A stretch of 64,000 nucleotides of DNA, taken from assembly GCA_016707585.1 (NCBI GenBank), contig JADJHL010000011.1, forward strand, positions 691,433 to 755,432, read 5' to 3'. Positions 55,895-64,000 of the stretch are shown piece after piece (the stretch's first letter is position 1; the number at the start of each line of letters is the position of its first letter). The translations under genes and the position numbers were made by a program. The stretch comes from Ignavibacteriales bacterium. Lineage in GTDB: Bacteria > Bacteroidota > Ignavibacteria > Ignavibacteriales > Ignavibacteriaceae. Below the pieces are notes generated by a model. The model did no database searches. It was not told the DNA's origin and saw only the letters and a program-made list of their open reading frames with translations.

Positions 55895-57352
55895 ATGGAG
55901 CAGGTTGTTTTAATAGGATATTTCGTTTCCCTTTCAATCCTATTTGTATTTGGATTGCATGGTTTTGTTATGATGTATTATCACAGAAAGTATGGCCATA
56001 AAAATCCTGTAGGAGATGTTGATTTTAAATCAGATAAACTTGTTACGATACAACTTCCGCTTTACAATGAAATGTATGTTATAGAAAGATTGATTGATTC
56101 AGTTTGTGAAATTGATTATCCAAAAGACATGATGGAAATACAGGTTCTTGATGATTCAACAGATGAAACAACTGCAATAGTTGCAAAAGCAGTTGAAGCA
56201 AAACAAAAACTAGGTTTTGATATTTCACATGTAAGAAGAGGCTCGCGTGAAGGTTACAAAGCAGGTGCATTAAAAGAAGGAATGAAAATTGCAAAAGGTG
56301 AATTCATTGCAATCTTTGATGCAGATTTTATTCCACAAAAAGAATTTTTAAAGAAAACACTTTCTCATTTTACAGATGATAAAGTTGGAATGGTTCAAAC
56401 TCGTTGGGAACATCTTAATGGTGATTATTCAATCATAACAAAAGCACAGGCGCTTGCTCTTGATGGACATTTTGTAATTGAACAAACAGTAAGAAATAAA
56501 TCAGGTTTCTTTATAAACTTTAATGGTACCGGTGGTGTTTGGAGAAAAAGATGTATTGAAGAAGCAGGCAACTGGCACGCAGATACTCTCACCGAAGATT
56601 TAGATTTAAGTTATCGTGCACAGCTTATTGGCTGGAGATTTGTATTCTTAAAAGATTTTACTTCACCAGCAGAATTACCTTCTGAAATTAATGCGCTTAA
56701 AGCTCAGCAATTCCGTTGGACAAAAGGCGCTGTTGAAACTGCAAAGAAAATTTTGCCGTTGGTTTGGAAATCTAAAGTGCCAATGCGAGTAAAACTTCAG
56801 TCAACATTTCACTTAACAAACAATTTAGTTTTTCCGTTTATCTTACTTGCGGCAATTTTAAATGTGCCTTTAATCTTTGTTAAAAATAGTGGTGCACACG
56901 AAATCTATTTTGCAATTATGTCTTTGTTTGTTCTTGCATTCGTAAGTTCATTTTTGTTTTATATGTATTCACAAAAAGATATTCGCACCGATTGGCGAAA
57001 ACGAATTGTACTTTTTCCATTATTTATGGCTGGCAGTATGGGACTTGCAGTAAATAATTCACGCGCTGTGTTTGAAGGATTGATGAATAGAAAAAGCGAG
57101 TTTGTACGTACACCTAAATTCAAACAAGAAACAGGTAAAGACACTTTTGTTGGAAATAAATATTTAAATAAAAAACTTGGTCTTTCAGTTTTTGTAGAAG
57201 CTGTACTTGCAGTTTATTGTTTTATCGGAGTTTTGTCCTCAATTTATTTTATGGAATTAGCTTCAATTCCATTCCAGGTTTTGTTTACGTTAGGTTTTTC
57301 ATTTATAGCTTATACATCAATTAAACATGCTTACGCAACAAAGAAGGCTTAA
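55895..57352 (+). CDS. BcsA-like processive glycosyltransferase family 2
   Basis: 485 residues. One helix precedes the catalytic domain (FVSLSILFVFGLHGFVMMYY) and four follow from about residue 315. The GT2 motifs are in order: DDSTDETT, AIFDADFIP (DxD), LTEDLDLSYR (TED) and QQFRWTKGA (QxxRW), which is the cellulose synthase/chitin-like set for processive polymers. No PilZ domain is seen, so c-di-GMP control through PilZ is not indicated. Its stop overlaps the TPR gene start (TAATG). Product could be a beta-glucan or other exopolysaccharide; the TPR protein may help export. Confidence 0.9.
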   Translation: MEQVVLIGYFVSLSILFVFGLHGFVMMYYHRKYGHKNPVGDVDFKSDKLVTIQLPLYNEMYVIERLIDSVCEIDYPKDMMEIQVLDDSTDETTAIVAKAVEAKQKLGFDISHVRRGSREGYKAGALKEGMKIAKGEFIAIFDADFIPQKEFLKKTLSHFTDDKVGMVQTRWEHLNGDYSIITKAQALALDGHFVIEQTVRNKSGFFINFNGTGGVWRKRCIEEAGNWHADTLTEDLDLSYRAQLIGWRFVFLKDFTSPAELPSEINALKAQQFRWTKGAVETAKKILPLVWKSKVPMRVKLQSTFHLTNNLVFPFILLAAILNVPLIFVKNSGAHEIYFAIMSLFVLAFVSSFLFYMYSQKDIRTDWRKRIVLFPLFMAGSMGLAVNNSRAVFEGLMNRKSEFVRTPKFKQETGKDTFVGNKYLNKKLGLSVFVEAVLAVYCFIGVLSSIYFMELASIPFQVLFTLGFSFIAYTSIKHAYATKKA

Positions 57353-58047
57353 TGAGCAGTAATTCATTTGATGCATTTAATCAAAAAGTAAGTTTAATAT
57401 ACGAGTACAATAATAAATCACCATTATTTGCTCGTGTTGCAGAAAATGAAATTGAAAGAAACAATATTGATTCAGCTATAAAAATTTTAACAGAAGGATT
57501 GGTAAATCATCCTGATTTTTCTGTTGCATATTTTCTTCTCGGTAAAGCTCACACAATACAAGGTAACTACGGACAAGCATTAAAGAGCATCAAAAAGGGA
57601 AGCGAACTTATTCACTCACCAAAAACTTTTGATTATTACTTACGTGAAATTGATGCGATAAAAAAGCAAAGACAACTGTTTAATGTTTCTCGATGGGCAA
57701 ATTCTGCAAACGAAAATTTAAATACTTTAAATTCTGCCGTAACAAATAAATCAGAAAATTCCAACTCAAAAGAAAGCATTGAAGAAACATTAAATAAACT
57801 TACTGCAGAGATTGAGGGAACTTCAAAAGTTATAAAAGAAGCAAAGAAAAAAATTGAAGATAATAGAATCAAAGAATACTCGAATAATGATTTTATTGTT
57901 TCAGAAACTCTTGCAAAAATTTATATAACTCAAGGTGAGTTTAAAGAAGCTATTTCCGTTTATAAAAAATTAAAAGTTAAAAATCCTGAAAAAGAAATTT
58001 ACTTTGATTCTAAAATAGCTGAGTTAAAAGCAAAGCTAAGTGCTTAA
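57352..58047 (+). CDS. Tetratricopeptide-repeat protein
   Basis: 231 residues, no signal peptide. TPR-like units are seen at about 25-90 (AENEIERNNIDSAIKILTEG, AYFLLGKAHTIQGNYGQALK) and again at 185-225 (LAKIYITQGEFKEAISVYKK). The middle part is coiled and Asn/Ser/Lys rich (NSNSKESIEETLNKL). It is coupled to the BcsA-like gene by overlap of stop and start, so it probably helps that enzyme, but no direct evidence exists. Intact. Confidence 0.85.
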   Translation: MSSNSFDAFNQKVSLIYEYNNKSPLFARVAENEIERNNIDSAIKILTEGLVNHPDFSVAYFLLGKAHTIQGNYGQALKSIKKGSELIHSPKTFDYYLREIDAIKKQRQLFNVSRWANSANENLNTLNSAVTNKSENSNSKESIEETLNKLTAEIEGTSKVIKEAKKKIEDNRIKEYSNNDFIVSETLAKIYITQGEFKEAISVYKKLKVKNPEKEIYFDSKIAELKAKLSA

Positions 58048-58089
58048 TATTTCTACTAAACCTGCATACTTTTTTATTACCTTTGTACT

Positions 58090-58701
58090 ATGATTGATAC
58101 AACTAAAAACCCGATTTTAACCAGAAAGTTCTATATTCGTCCTGTTCTAGTTGTGGCAAAGGACTTGCTTGGTAAGGTACTTATAAAGAAAGATGGGAAT
58201 CGTGTTTTTGCAGCCAGAATTGTTGAAGTTGAAGCTTACGATGGAAATATCGATAAAGCATCACATTCTTTTAATGGTAAAACAAAACGTAATGAAGTGA
58301 TGTTTAACGAAGGCGGATATTTTTATGTTTACTTTACATACGGCGCACATTTTTGCTGCAATGTTGTAACATGTAAAAAGAATCACGGTGCGGCAGTTTT
58401 AATTCGTGCTGTTGAGCCTTTACTCGGTATTAACAAAATGATTGAAAACAGGTTTGGCAGAAAATTAAAATCAGAAAAAGAATTTTATAATCTAACAAGC
58501 GGACCCGGAAAAGTTTGTAAAGCTTTTGGATTTGATAAATCACATTCTGGATTTGATTTAACAAATAGTAACATATTTATTGTTGATCAACTAAAGCTTA
58601 GTAAAAAGATGATTGGAGTTTCTAAGCGAATTGGAATTACAAAATCTGTTAGTTTGCCGTGGAGATTTTTTGAAATTGATAATCCACATTTATCTAGATG
58701 A
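58090..58701 (+). CDS. DNA-3-methyladenine glycosylase (AAG/MPG type)
   Basis: 203 residues. Motifs: EVEAYDG (catalytic Glu), DKASHSFNGKTKRNEVMF, YFYVYFTYGAHFC and LTSGPGKVCKAFG, all typical of the MPG family. It removes alkylated purines (3-methyladenine, hypoxanthine) from DNA in base excision repair. Its stop overlaps the next start by four bases. No other repair genes adjacent. Intact. Confidence 0.96.
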   Translation: MIDTTKNPILTRKFYIRPVLVVAKDLLGKVLIKKDGNRVFAARIVEVEAYDGNIDKASHSFNGKTKRNEVMFNEGGYFYVYFTYGAHFCCNVVTCKKNHGAAVLIRAVEPLLGINKMIENRFGRKLKSEKEFYNLTSGPGKVCKAFGFDKSHSGFDLTNSNIFIVDQLKLSKKMIGVSKRIGITKSVSLPWRFFEIDNPHLSR

Positions 58702-59729
58702 TTACAGAACCAAAAAACATATTGATTGTAAGAACTGATAGAATTGGTGATCTTGTTTTAACTTTACCTTTAGCTGGATTGATTAAAAAACAATATCCAA
58801 ATTGCAAAGTAACTTTTTTGGTTCGCGAGTACACAAAAAATATTGTTAGTAATCATCCTTTTATTGATGATGTAATTGTTCTAAAAGAATCTGATGGTGG
58901 AGTAAGTTTATTTGATAATCTGAATATCATCAAATCTAAAAAGTTTGATACATGTATTATGGTTTATCCAACATTTGTTCTTTCTTTAATTATGTTTTTA
59001 AGTGGAATAAAAAACCGAATTGGCACTGGTTATCGCTGGTATTCTTTTCTGTTCAATCATAAAGTTTATGAACACAGAAAAAATGCTGAACGACACGAAC
59101 TTGAATTCAATGTTAATCTTCTTGAAAAATTGAACATTAAGAATAATGTTGATGAGAGTAATGTAAGTTATGATTTAAAAGTAAATCAAAGTTCTTTAAG
59201 TAATGTAGATAAAATTCTTGCTGATGAAAAAATGGATTCATCAAAACAGATTATTATAGTTCATCCCGGCAGCGGCGGAAGTTCTGTTGATCTTCCTGTA
59301 AATAAGTTTGCTGAGCTGGTTAAAAAACTTGATGAAGATAATTATCAAATCATCTTAACAGGAAATAAAAACGAAGCTGAACTTTGCGAGAAAATAAAAT
59401 CATCAAGCAAAGCAAAAAACTTTGCAGGCAAATTTAATCTTGATGAGTTGACTGCATTGATAAGTAAATCGGTTATGTTTATTTCAAACTCAACAGGACC
59501 AATACACATTGCAGCGGCACTTGAAAAGTTTACTGTTGGGTTTTATCCCAAAATTGTTTCTTGCTCAAAAGAGCGTTGGGCACCTTACACAAATAAAAAA
59601 CTTGTGTACGAGCCAAACACAGATTGCAAAAATTGTACACGCGAGCAGTGCGAAAAATTGAATTGCATGGATTCAATAGATATAACTAAAGTGTACAACG
59701 ATATTAAAAATGTTCTAAATAATCTTTAA
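58698..59729 (+). CDS. Glycosyltransferase family 9 (heptosyltransferase type)
   Basis: 343 residues. GT9 start ILIVRTDRIGDLVLTLPL; then the DP loop region IVHPGSGGSSVDLP and the ISNSTGPIHIAAALEKFTVG nucleotide-binding part. The family adds heptose (or a related sugar) to the LPS core at the inner membrane. A Cys cluster near the end (TDCKNCTREQCEKLNC, four Cys) is seen in many GT9 members. Coupled to the glycosylase gene by a 4-base overlap. With lptE and DUF3108 it points to LPS biogenesis. Confidence 0.93.
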   Translation: MITEPKNILIVRTDRIGDLVLTLPLAGLIKKQYPNCKVTFLVREYTKNIVSNHPFIDDVIVLKESDGGVSLFDNLNIIKSKKFDTCIMVYPTFVLSLIMFLSGIKNRIGTGYRWYSFLFNHKVYEHRKNAERHELEFNVNLLEKLNIKNNVDESNVSYDLKVNQSSLSNVDKILADEKMDSSKQIIIVHPGSGGSSVDLPVNKFAELVKKLDEDNYQIILTGNKNEAELCEKIKSSSKAKNFAGKFNLDELTALISKSVMFISNSTGPIHIAAALEKFTVGFYPKIVSCSKERWAPYTNKKLVYEPNTDCKNCTREQCEKLNCMDSIDITKVYNDIKNVLNNL

Positions 59730-59739
59730 GGAGATGTAA

Positions 59740-60537
59740 ATGAAATCCTTTATTAAAATAAATTCTTTAATTGTTGTGTTGATGTTAATCGTAATTACAT
59801 CAGCAAGTGCACAAAAGAAAGATGAATTCCGTAAAAACGAAAACAATGCATTCCGTGAAGGCGAAAAACTTACATTTGATGTTAAGTATGGATTTGTAAC
59901 TGCGGGCATTGCAACTTTTGAAATTCCTAAGATCAAAAAAATATCCGGCAGAGATGCTTACCACGTAACATTTGAAGTAAACACAGTTTCTACTTTTGAT
60001 CCGATCTTTAAAGTGCGTGATAGATACGAAACTTATATTGATGTTGAAGGAATGTTTCCGTGGAGATTTGAACAGCACATTCGTGAAGGAAGTTTCTCAA
60101 GAGATTTTTCTGCTTTCTTTGATCAGAGAAAAGGTAAAGCTAAAACAACCAAAGGCGAGTATGAAATTCCTAAATATGTAAACGATATTGTTTCTGCTTT
60201 CTTTTATGCAAGAACTTTAGATTACTCAAAATTAAAAGTTGGAGATAAAATTCCGTTAAAGAATTTTTATAAAGATAAAGTTTACGATCTTGATGTGGTT
60301 TATCACGGCAAAGAAACAATTGAAGTTGAAGCAGGAAAATTTGAATGTATAATGGTTGAACCTTTGGTGCAGGAAGGCGGATTGTTTAAAAGCGAAGGCA
60401 GCATAATGTTATGGATGACAAACGATGAAGCAAAAATGCCAGTGCGAGTAAAAACAAAAGTTGTTGTAGGCGCAATTGATGCAGATTTAACCAGCTACAA
60501 AGGCGTTTACGGCAAATTAACATCCAAGAAAAAATAA
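59740..60537 (+). CDS. DUF3108 secreted protein
   Basis: 265 residues. Signal peptide (SLIVVLMLIVITSASA), then a single DUF3108 domain: FREGEKLTFDVKYGFVTAGIATF is the usual start; DRYETYIDVEGMFPWRF and EVEAGKFECIMVEPLV follow. These are lipocalin-like periplasmic beta folds without known enzyme activity. Only 10 bases after the GT9 gene, with a good ribosome site (AAGGAG). Just upstream of the REP elements. Intact. Confidence 0.9.
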   Translation: MKSFIKINSLIVVLMLIVITSASAQKKDEFRKNENNAFREGEKLTFDVKYGFVTAGIATFEIPKIKKISGRDAYHVTFEVNTVSTFDPIFKVRDRYETYIDVEGMFPWRFEQHIREGSFSRDFSAFFDQRKGKAKTTKGEYEIPKYVNDIVSAFFYARTLDYSKLKVGDKIPLKNFYKDKVYDLDVVYHGKETIEVEAGKFECIMVEPLVQEGGLFKSEGSIMLWMTNDEAKMPVRVKTKVVVGAIDADLTSYKGVYGKLTSKKK

Positions 60538-60544
60538 ATATCCC

Positions 60545-60775
60545 GTAGCTCAGCTCTCCAGAGCTGAGATTTTGCAGTACAAGAATTAGCTGCCGTTTTA
60601 AAATTTGTTATAAAAAAGGCAGTAAACTCAGGACGGAGTCCTAAGTTACAAAGAAAGAAAAATGTAGCTCAGCTTTCCAGAGCTGAGCTTAACTTTGAAT
60701 AATTGAACATCAATAAAAAATAAACGTTCATAAAAAAAATAATAACCCAATCGCAGGACTGGAGTCCTGCGCTAC
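60545..60775. repeat. Two inverted pairs of GTAG-type REP palindromes (left side of the RAYT gene)
   Basis: Four palindromic units. Plus-orientation type: 60545-60568 (GTAGCTCAGCTCTCCAGAGC then TGAG) and 60664-60687 (one base differs). Minus-orientation type: 60627-60649 and 60752-60775, which on the minus strand start GTAACTTAGGACTCC and GTAGCGCAGGACTCC. Each pair has GTAG ends pointing outward, as in bipartite REP elements. Stems are CTCAGCTCT/AGAGCTGAG and CTCAGGAC/GTCCTGAG. Confidence 0.85.
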
Positions 60776-60799
60776 GAAAAACAAAAATGTTTTAACAAA

Positions 60800-61387
60800 A
60801 TGCCCCAAGAAAAACATTTTCACAGAAGAAACCTTCCACACCTTTATTATAACGAAGGAATTTATTTTGTTACATATAGACTTTACGACAGTATACATCC
60901 AACCGAATTAGAAAAACTCCAAAAACCCCTTAATCCAGAAACTGATGAAGAAAAGAAAAAGTTTTTCAAAAAGTATGATGCACTTCTTGATCGGCCTTAC
61001 AATAATGTTAAATATTTGTTAGTATCTGAGATAGCTGAAATTTGTAAAAACTCAATTCTGCATTTTGATGGAAACGATATTGAAGTAATATGCTTTGTAA
61101 TTATGCCCAACCACATTCATCTTATATTTGAATTACTAAACAAATCTAAATTAGTTGGAGATATTTTAGGCTCAATAAAAAAATATTCTGCAAGAGAAGC
61201 AAATAAATACTTGGATAAAGAAGGCAAATTCTGGCAAGCAGAAAGTTTTGATAGATTAGTTAGAGATGAAAAAGAATTGTACAACATTATTAAATATGTT
61301 TTGTTAAATCCTGTTAACGCAGGATTGGTGGAAGATTACAAAGATTGGCCGCATACATATTGCCGAAAAGAATATTTGGTTTTGTAA
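60800..61387 (+). CDS. REP-associated tyrosine transposase (RAYT, Y1 family)
   Basis: 195 residues. The HUH site is His105 and His107 in MPNHIHLIFE. The catalytic Tyr is probably Tyr161 or Tyr166 in ELYNIIKYVLLNP; the LNPVNAGLVEDYKDWPHT end is diagnostic of the RAYT group of IS200/IS605 relatives. It nicks single-stranded DNA at REP stem feet. The gene is single, flanked by three pairs of GTAG palindromes, which are its presumed substrates. No IS ends are seen, so it is a domesticated unit (REPtron) rather than a transposon. Intact. Confidence 0.93.
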   Translation: MPQEKHFHRRNLPHLYYNEGIYFVTYRLYDSIHPTELEKLQKPLNPETDEEKKKFFKKYDALLDRPYNNVKYLLVSEIAEICKNSILHFDGNDIEVICFVIMPNHIHLIFELLNKSKLVGDILGSIKKYSAREANKYLDKEGKFWQAESFDRLVRDEKELYNIIKYVLLNPVNAGLVEDYKDWPHTYCRKEYLVL

Positions 61388-61408
61388 GTTTGATTCATAT
61401 AAATTGTC

Positions 61409-61515
61409 GTAGCTCAGCTCTCCAGAGCTGAGATTATATAATAACAAATCAAAATGTTATGTTTTATAGAGTTGTTTTAACAAAGCAACAAACTCAGGAC
61501 GGAGTCCTGAGCTAC
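61409..61515. repeat. Inverted pair of GTAG-type REP palindromes (right side of the RAYT gene)
   Basis: Unit 61409-61432 is identical to 60545-60568. Unit 61493-61515 is the inverted type (CTCAGGACGGAGTCCTGAG then CTAC) with a perfect stem, while the left copy 60627 has one changed arm. The spacing between the two units (60 bases) resembles the left pairs (58 and 64). Confidence 0.85.
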
Positions 61516-61564
61516 GACAAAATTTGCCCAAACACAACAAATTACCCAATTAACAAAAAATTAA

Positions 61565-61675
61565 TCTCTAAAAGGTGGATTCTTTACTTCTCTTTTTTTA
61601 CTTTGGGGTGCGGGAATTTGGTTTTACAGCTATGCAAACAGAAAAGACCATCTTAAAGCTTACATAAGATTTTAA
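61565..61675 (+). other. Open stretch coding a short hydrophobic helix, no start codon
   Basis: Between the REP pair and the next gene one frame reads KGGFFTSLFLLWGAGIWFYS, then YANRKDHLKAYIRF and stop at 61675. It resembles the end of a small membrane protein but has no start codon in frame. It may be a remnant, or a gene with an indel. Nothing else is seen in 61516-61712. Confidence 0.25.
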
Positions 61676-61712
61676 AAAACTATTTCACAATTTATTTTCG
61701 TGAGGGTTCGCT

Positions 61713-63086
61713 ATGAAAAAACTTGGGTTACTGATAATGCTTTTGAGTGTTTTAAGTTATGCTCAACCATGGAATTACAATTTTGGTTCAAATGCCTCTT
61801 CTAGTTTTACTACCAGCAATACAGCTAGTACTTCGTTTCTACAAATTGCACCATCAGGTACATCAAGAGTTCGAGTTAGTAATGCACAAGGTGGTGGATT
61901 CTATTTGGATAATCCTGGTTTATCAGGATTTGGCTCTGATGCTGAATTACGAATAGTTGCACCCACAGGAGGATCTGTAAATAAGTTTTCAATTTATGAT
62001 TATGCTGGTTCCCCACTTTTTACACTTAGATTTAATATTCGTTTTGGTGCTTCAGACGGGTCTTCGACTGGTGCAACTTCTGGGACTTGGTATTTATTTG
62101 CAGGTGATGGGGCAAATTATTCAGATAATGGTGGATTTGCAGGAGCGCAAGCATTCACCGGGTTAAGGTTTGTGTTTGGAGCAGGGGGGGCAATTACAAC
62201 TAATGCTAGAGTTGTGAATGCTTGGACTGCAACAGGTATAACAGGAACCCCATTTAGTCAAGGAATTAACTATACTGTTGACATATATGGCAATAATGGT
62301 CTTGTAACTGAGTTTTATAATTATAGTGGTGTTCAAACTTTGGCAGTCAATACTTTGGATATTTGGGTGAATGGTGTATTGATTGCAAATGATTTGGGAA
62401 AAGCTCAACTACCTAACAACAATAATATAGATTCTTGGATGTTTTATAGTGAAAATAGTATTGGAAATGTTGCAAACATTTTCTTAGATGATTTGTACTA
62501 TACGAATGAATTATCTGATGATCCGCTTCCAGTAGAACTAACATCCTTCTCCGCAACTACAATTGGTAAAGATGTTAAGTTAAGCTGGAACACTGCAACA
62601 GAAATTAACAATTATGGTTTTGAAGTTGAACGTTCTGTTGTAAAAGGCGAGTGGGATAAAATTGGTTTTGTAAATGGTAATGGAAACAGCAACTCACCAA
62701 AAGATTATTCTTTTGTTGATGATAAAGTTACTACTGGTAAATATTCATACAGACTAAAACAAATTGATAACGATGGACAGTTTGAATATTCAAAAACAAT
62801 TGAAGTTGATATGAATGGTGTAAAGAAATTTGAGTTAACTCAAAATTATCCAAATCCATTTAACCCAACAACAACAATTAGTTATATACTTCCACAAGCA
62901 GGTTTGGTAAAGCTAACTCTTTATAACATACTTGGACAGGAAATTAGAACTCTTGTAAACGAAGTTAAAGAAGCAGGCACACACTCAATAAACTTTAATG
63001 CAAGCGATCTTAACAGTGGTGTTTATGTTTACAAAATTGAAAGCGGTTCATTTACCCAAACAAAGAAAATGACTTTGGTTAAATAA
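61713..63086 (+). CDS. Secreted protein with type IX sorting domain
   Basis: 457 residues. Signal peptide (KKLGLLIMLLSVLSYAQP) and a Gly/Ser/Thr-rich beta domain (about 20-265; NYNFGSNASSSFTTSNTAS, later NIFLDDLYY) of the lectin-like sort seen in many cargo proteins. The DPLPVELTSFSATT module and NYPNPFNPTTTI domain with end KKMTLVK follow. The last 180 residues are close to those of the 48524 product, so the module has probably been exchanged between cargo genes. A terminator follows 32 bases after the stop. Confidence 0.88.
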   Translation: MKKLGLLIMLLSVLSYAQPWNYNFGSNASSSFTTSNTASTSFLQIAPSGTSRVRVSNAQGGGFYLDNPGLSGFGSDAELRIVAPTGGSVNKFSIYDYAGSPLFTLRFNIRFGASDGSSTGATSGTWYLFAGDGANYSDNGGFAGAQAFTGLRFVFGAGGAITTNARVVNAWTATGITGTPFSQGINYTVDIYGNNGLVTEFYNYSGVQTLAVNTLDIWVNGVLIANDLGKAQLPNNNNIDSWMFYSENSIGNVANIFLDDLYYTNELSDDPLPVELTSFSATTIGKDVKLSWNTATEINNYGFEVERSVVKGEWDKIGFVNGNGNSNSPKDYSFVDDKVTTGKYSYRLKQIDNDGQFEYSKTIEVDMNGVKKFELTQNYPNPFNPTTTISYILPQAGLVKLTLYNILGQEIRTLVNEVKEAGTHSINFNASDLNSGVYVYKIESGSFTQTKKMTLVK

Positions 63087-63118
63087 TCTAAATTCTCAAT
63101 ACTCATTTCTAAATACTA

Positions 63119-63146
63119 AAAAGGCTCAGGTAACTGAGCCTTTTTT
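63119..63146 (+). terminator. Rho-independent terminator of the 61713 cargo gene
   Basis: 11-bp stem AAAAGGCTCAG / CTGAGCCTTTT with loop GTAA and T6 tail. Confidence 0.92.
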
Positions 63147-63189
63147 GTTAAACCGAAGTTCAGTTTTTGTTGTTTTCCTTCAATTACTT

Positions 63190-63621
63190 TTATGCTTTAA
63201 ATTTTGGGTCAAAGTCTACCATCCATTCAATACCAAACTTGTCTCTAAACATTCCAAAGTATGAGCCCCAGGGACTATCGCCAATTGGTGCTTCAATATT
63301 TCCGCCTGCTGAAAGTCCGTTAAATAATTTGTCTGCTTCTTCACGACTTTCTGCTCTTATAAATATCTTTGACCTGTTTTCATTTTCATTTACACGCCCC
63401 ATACTTTCAGGAACATCATTGGCCATTAACGTGTTTTTACCAATTGGCAAAACAATGTGCATTATCTTGTTTGCTTCTTTTTCAGGTATCGGAAACTCAG
63501 GGCTTGATATATCTTTAAAGCGTACTATTTGAGTGAACTCTCCACCAAACACTGATTTGTAAAAATTAAATGCTTCTTCGGCATTGCCATTAAAGTTAAT
63601 GTGCGGATTGATAATTGCCAT
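63190..63621 (-). CDS. PhnB/YjdN-like protein of the VOC superfamily
   Basis: 143 residues. Two VOC half-units: start INPHINFNGNAEEAFNFYKS and later GNIEAPIGDSPWGSYFGMF followed by DKFGIEWMVDF, as in PhnB-like proteins (annotated 3-demethylubiquinone-9 3-methyltransferase-like by some). A strong ribosome site (AGGAGG) is at the right distance. The function of these one-domain members is unproven. Intact, not in an operon. Confidence 0.92.
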   Translation of the reverse strand: MAIINPHINFNGNAEEAFNFYKSVFGGEFTQIVRFKDISSPEFPIPEKEANKIMHIVLPIGKNTLMANDVPESMGRVNENENRSKIFIRAESREEADKLFNGLSAGGNIEAPIGDSPWGSYFGMFRDKFGIEWMVDFDPKFKA

Positions 63622-63779
63622 AATTTTTTTGCCTCCTGTATAATTTATTATTTAATAATATGCTCAATTTGGGTGCGTTACTATATCAATATCGCAAAAA
63701 AAAATATTGTATAGAAGTGTAAATGCGACAATGTTAGGGATTGAATACGACAAGTATTGGTGGCAGTAACTTTAATTAA

Positions 63780-64000
63780 TTATTTATGTTTTTGATTGGA
63801 TGCTATCAAGGGAACTTTACCAACAACTGCAATTAACAAAAAGATAAGTCCTGCTAAACCTGAAAATAATATAAATGGCGGCGGAATATCCTCAACACCT
63901 GATGCACCGATTTTTGTTAAGTACCACGCAAAACCAAAACCGCTTACTCCTAATATGAGTGAGATAATTCTTAAAAAAATTGGGACACGTTTCCAAATCA
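63780..64000 (-). CDS. Two-helix membrane protein, 5'-truncated by the window edge
   Basis: The frame is open to the window edge and reads IWKRVPIFLRIISLILGVSG, then FGFAWYLTKIGASGVEDIPP, then FILFSGLAGLIFLLIAVVGK and VPLIASNQKHK, with stop at 63780. Two hydrophobic helices with a short Pro-rich loop between. No family is recognised. The true start lies beyond the window. Confidence 0.6.
   Translation of the reverse strand, partial: IWKRVPIFLRIISLILGVSGFGFAWYLTKIGASGVEDIPPPFILFSGLAGLIFLLIAVVGKVPLIASNQKHK

Noticed and set aside
61459..61656. 65-residue ORF between the REP pair and the next gene
   Set aside because: It runs through a REP palindrome and changes character in the middle; another frame there codes a better hydrophobic helix. 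Not supported as a gene.

Overview
The window reads as chromosome of a member of the Ignavibacteria (Bacteroidota/Chlorobi group). The basis is low GC, A/T-rich codon use, five secreted proteins ending in the type IX secretion C-terminal domain with the NYPNPFNP motif, a BatA-like protein, DUF4159 and DUF4175 proteins, two-component propeller kinases and Bacteroidota-style housekeeping enzymes. This placement is inferred from protein families; no rRNA is present.

Layout. 0-7.5 kb is a surface-polysaccharide region: a partial GT2 glycosyltransferase, a four-gene minus-strand operon (methyltransferase, DegT aminotransferase, GNAT, GT4), a propeller-type secreted protein and a second GT4 broken by a frameshift. 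7.6-12.2 kb has a GroES-like protein, a small membrane ORF, a sigma-54 response regulator and three pseudopilin-like genes preceded by a candidate -24/-12 promoter. 12.4-24.6 kb is mostly metabolic: aconitase, a MarR regulator, a BatA-like protein, HflX, two tandem histidine ammonia-lyase family enzymes with non-standard MIO tripeptides flanking a YciI-like protein, a 5'-eroded rmuC, a GNAT gene cut off by a tRNA-Ala(CGC), and an EVE protein. 24.6-28.7 kb holds the DUF4159/DUF4175 pair.

28.8-37.8 kb is one signalling block, all on the plus strand: a soluble PAS kinase, a NtrC-type regulator, a STAS protein, a REC-REC-PP2C phosphatase, a propeller/PAS hybrid kinase and a LuxR-type regulator. 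Four of these six genes carry single-base frameshifts (six in about 7 kb), whereas the housekeeping genes from 37.8 to 60 kb are uninterrupted.

37.8-45.4 kb is housekeeping (prfA, ispH, a nitronate monooxygenase-like protein, metK, ahcY, a TIGR01777 epimerase). 45.4-50.8 kb holds three minus-strand type IX cargo genes with hairpin terminators; the longest also has a good sigma-54 promoter. 51-60.5 kb is a run of plus-strand genes: a small membrane protein, miaB, a SPOR protein, an MBL hydrolase, a stand-alone sigma-54 activator, lptE, a BcsA-like GT2, a TPR protein, a 3-methyladenine glycosylase, GT9 and DUF3108. These suggest envelope and exopolysaccharide biogenesis. 60.5-61.5 kb is a RAYT transposase framed by three pairs of inverted GTAG-type REP palindromes. 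The window closes with a fifth type IX cargo gene, a PhnB-like protein and a partial membrane protein.

No CRISPR array, prophage, rRNA or defence island was seen. The points most worth a second look are the variant MIO lyase pair, the localised frameshifts in the signalling block, the RAYT/REP unit, the candidate sigma-54 promoters in front of surface-structure genes, and the tRNA/GNAT junction.
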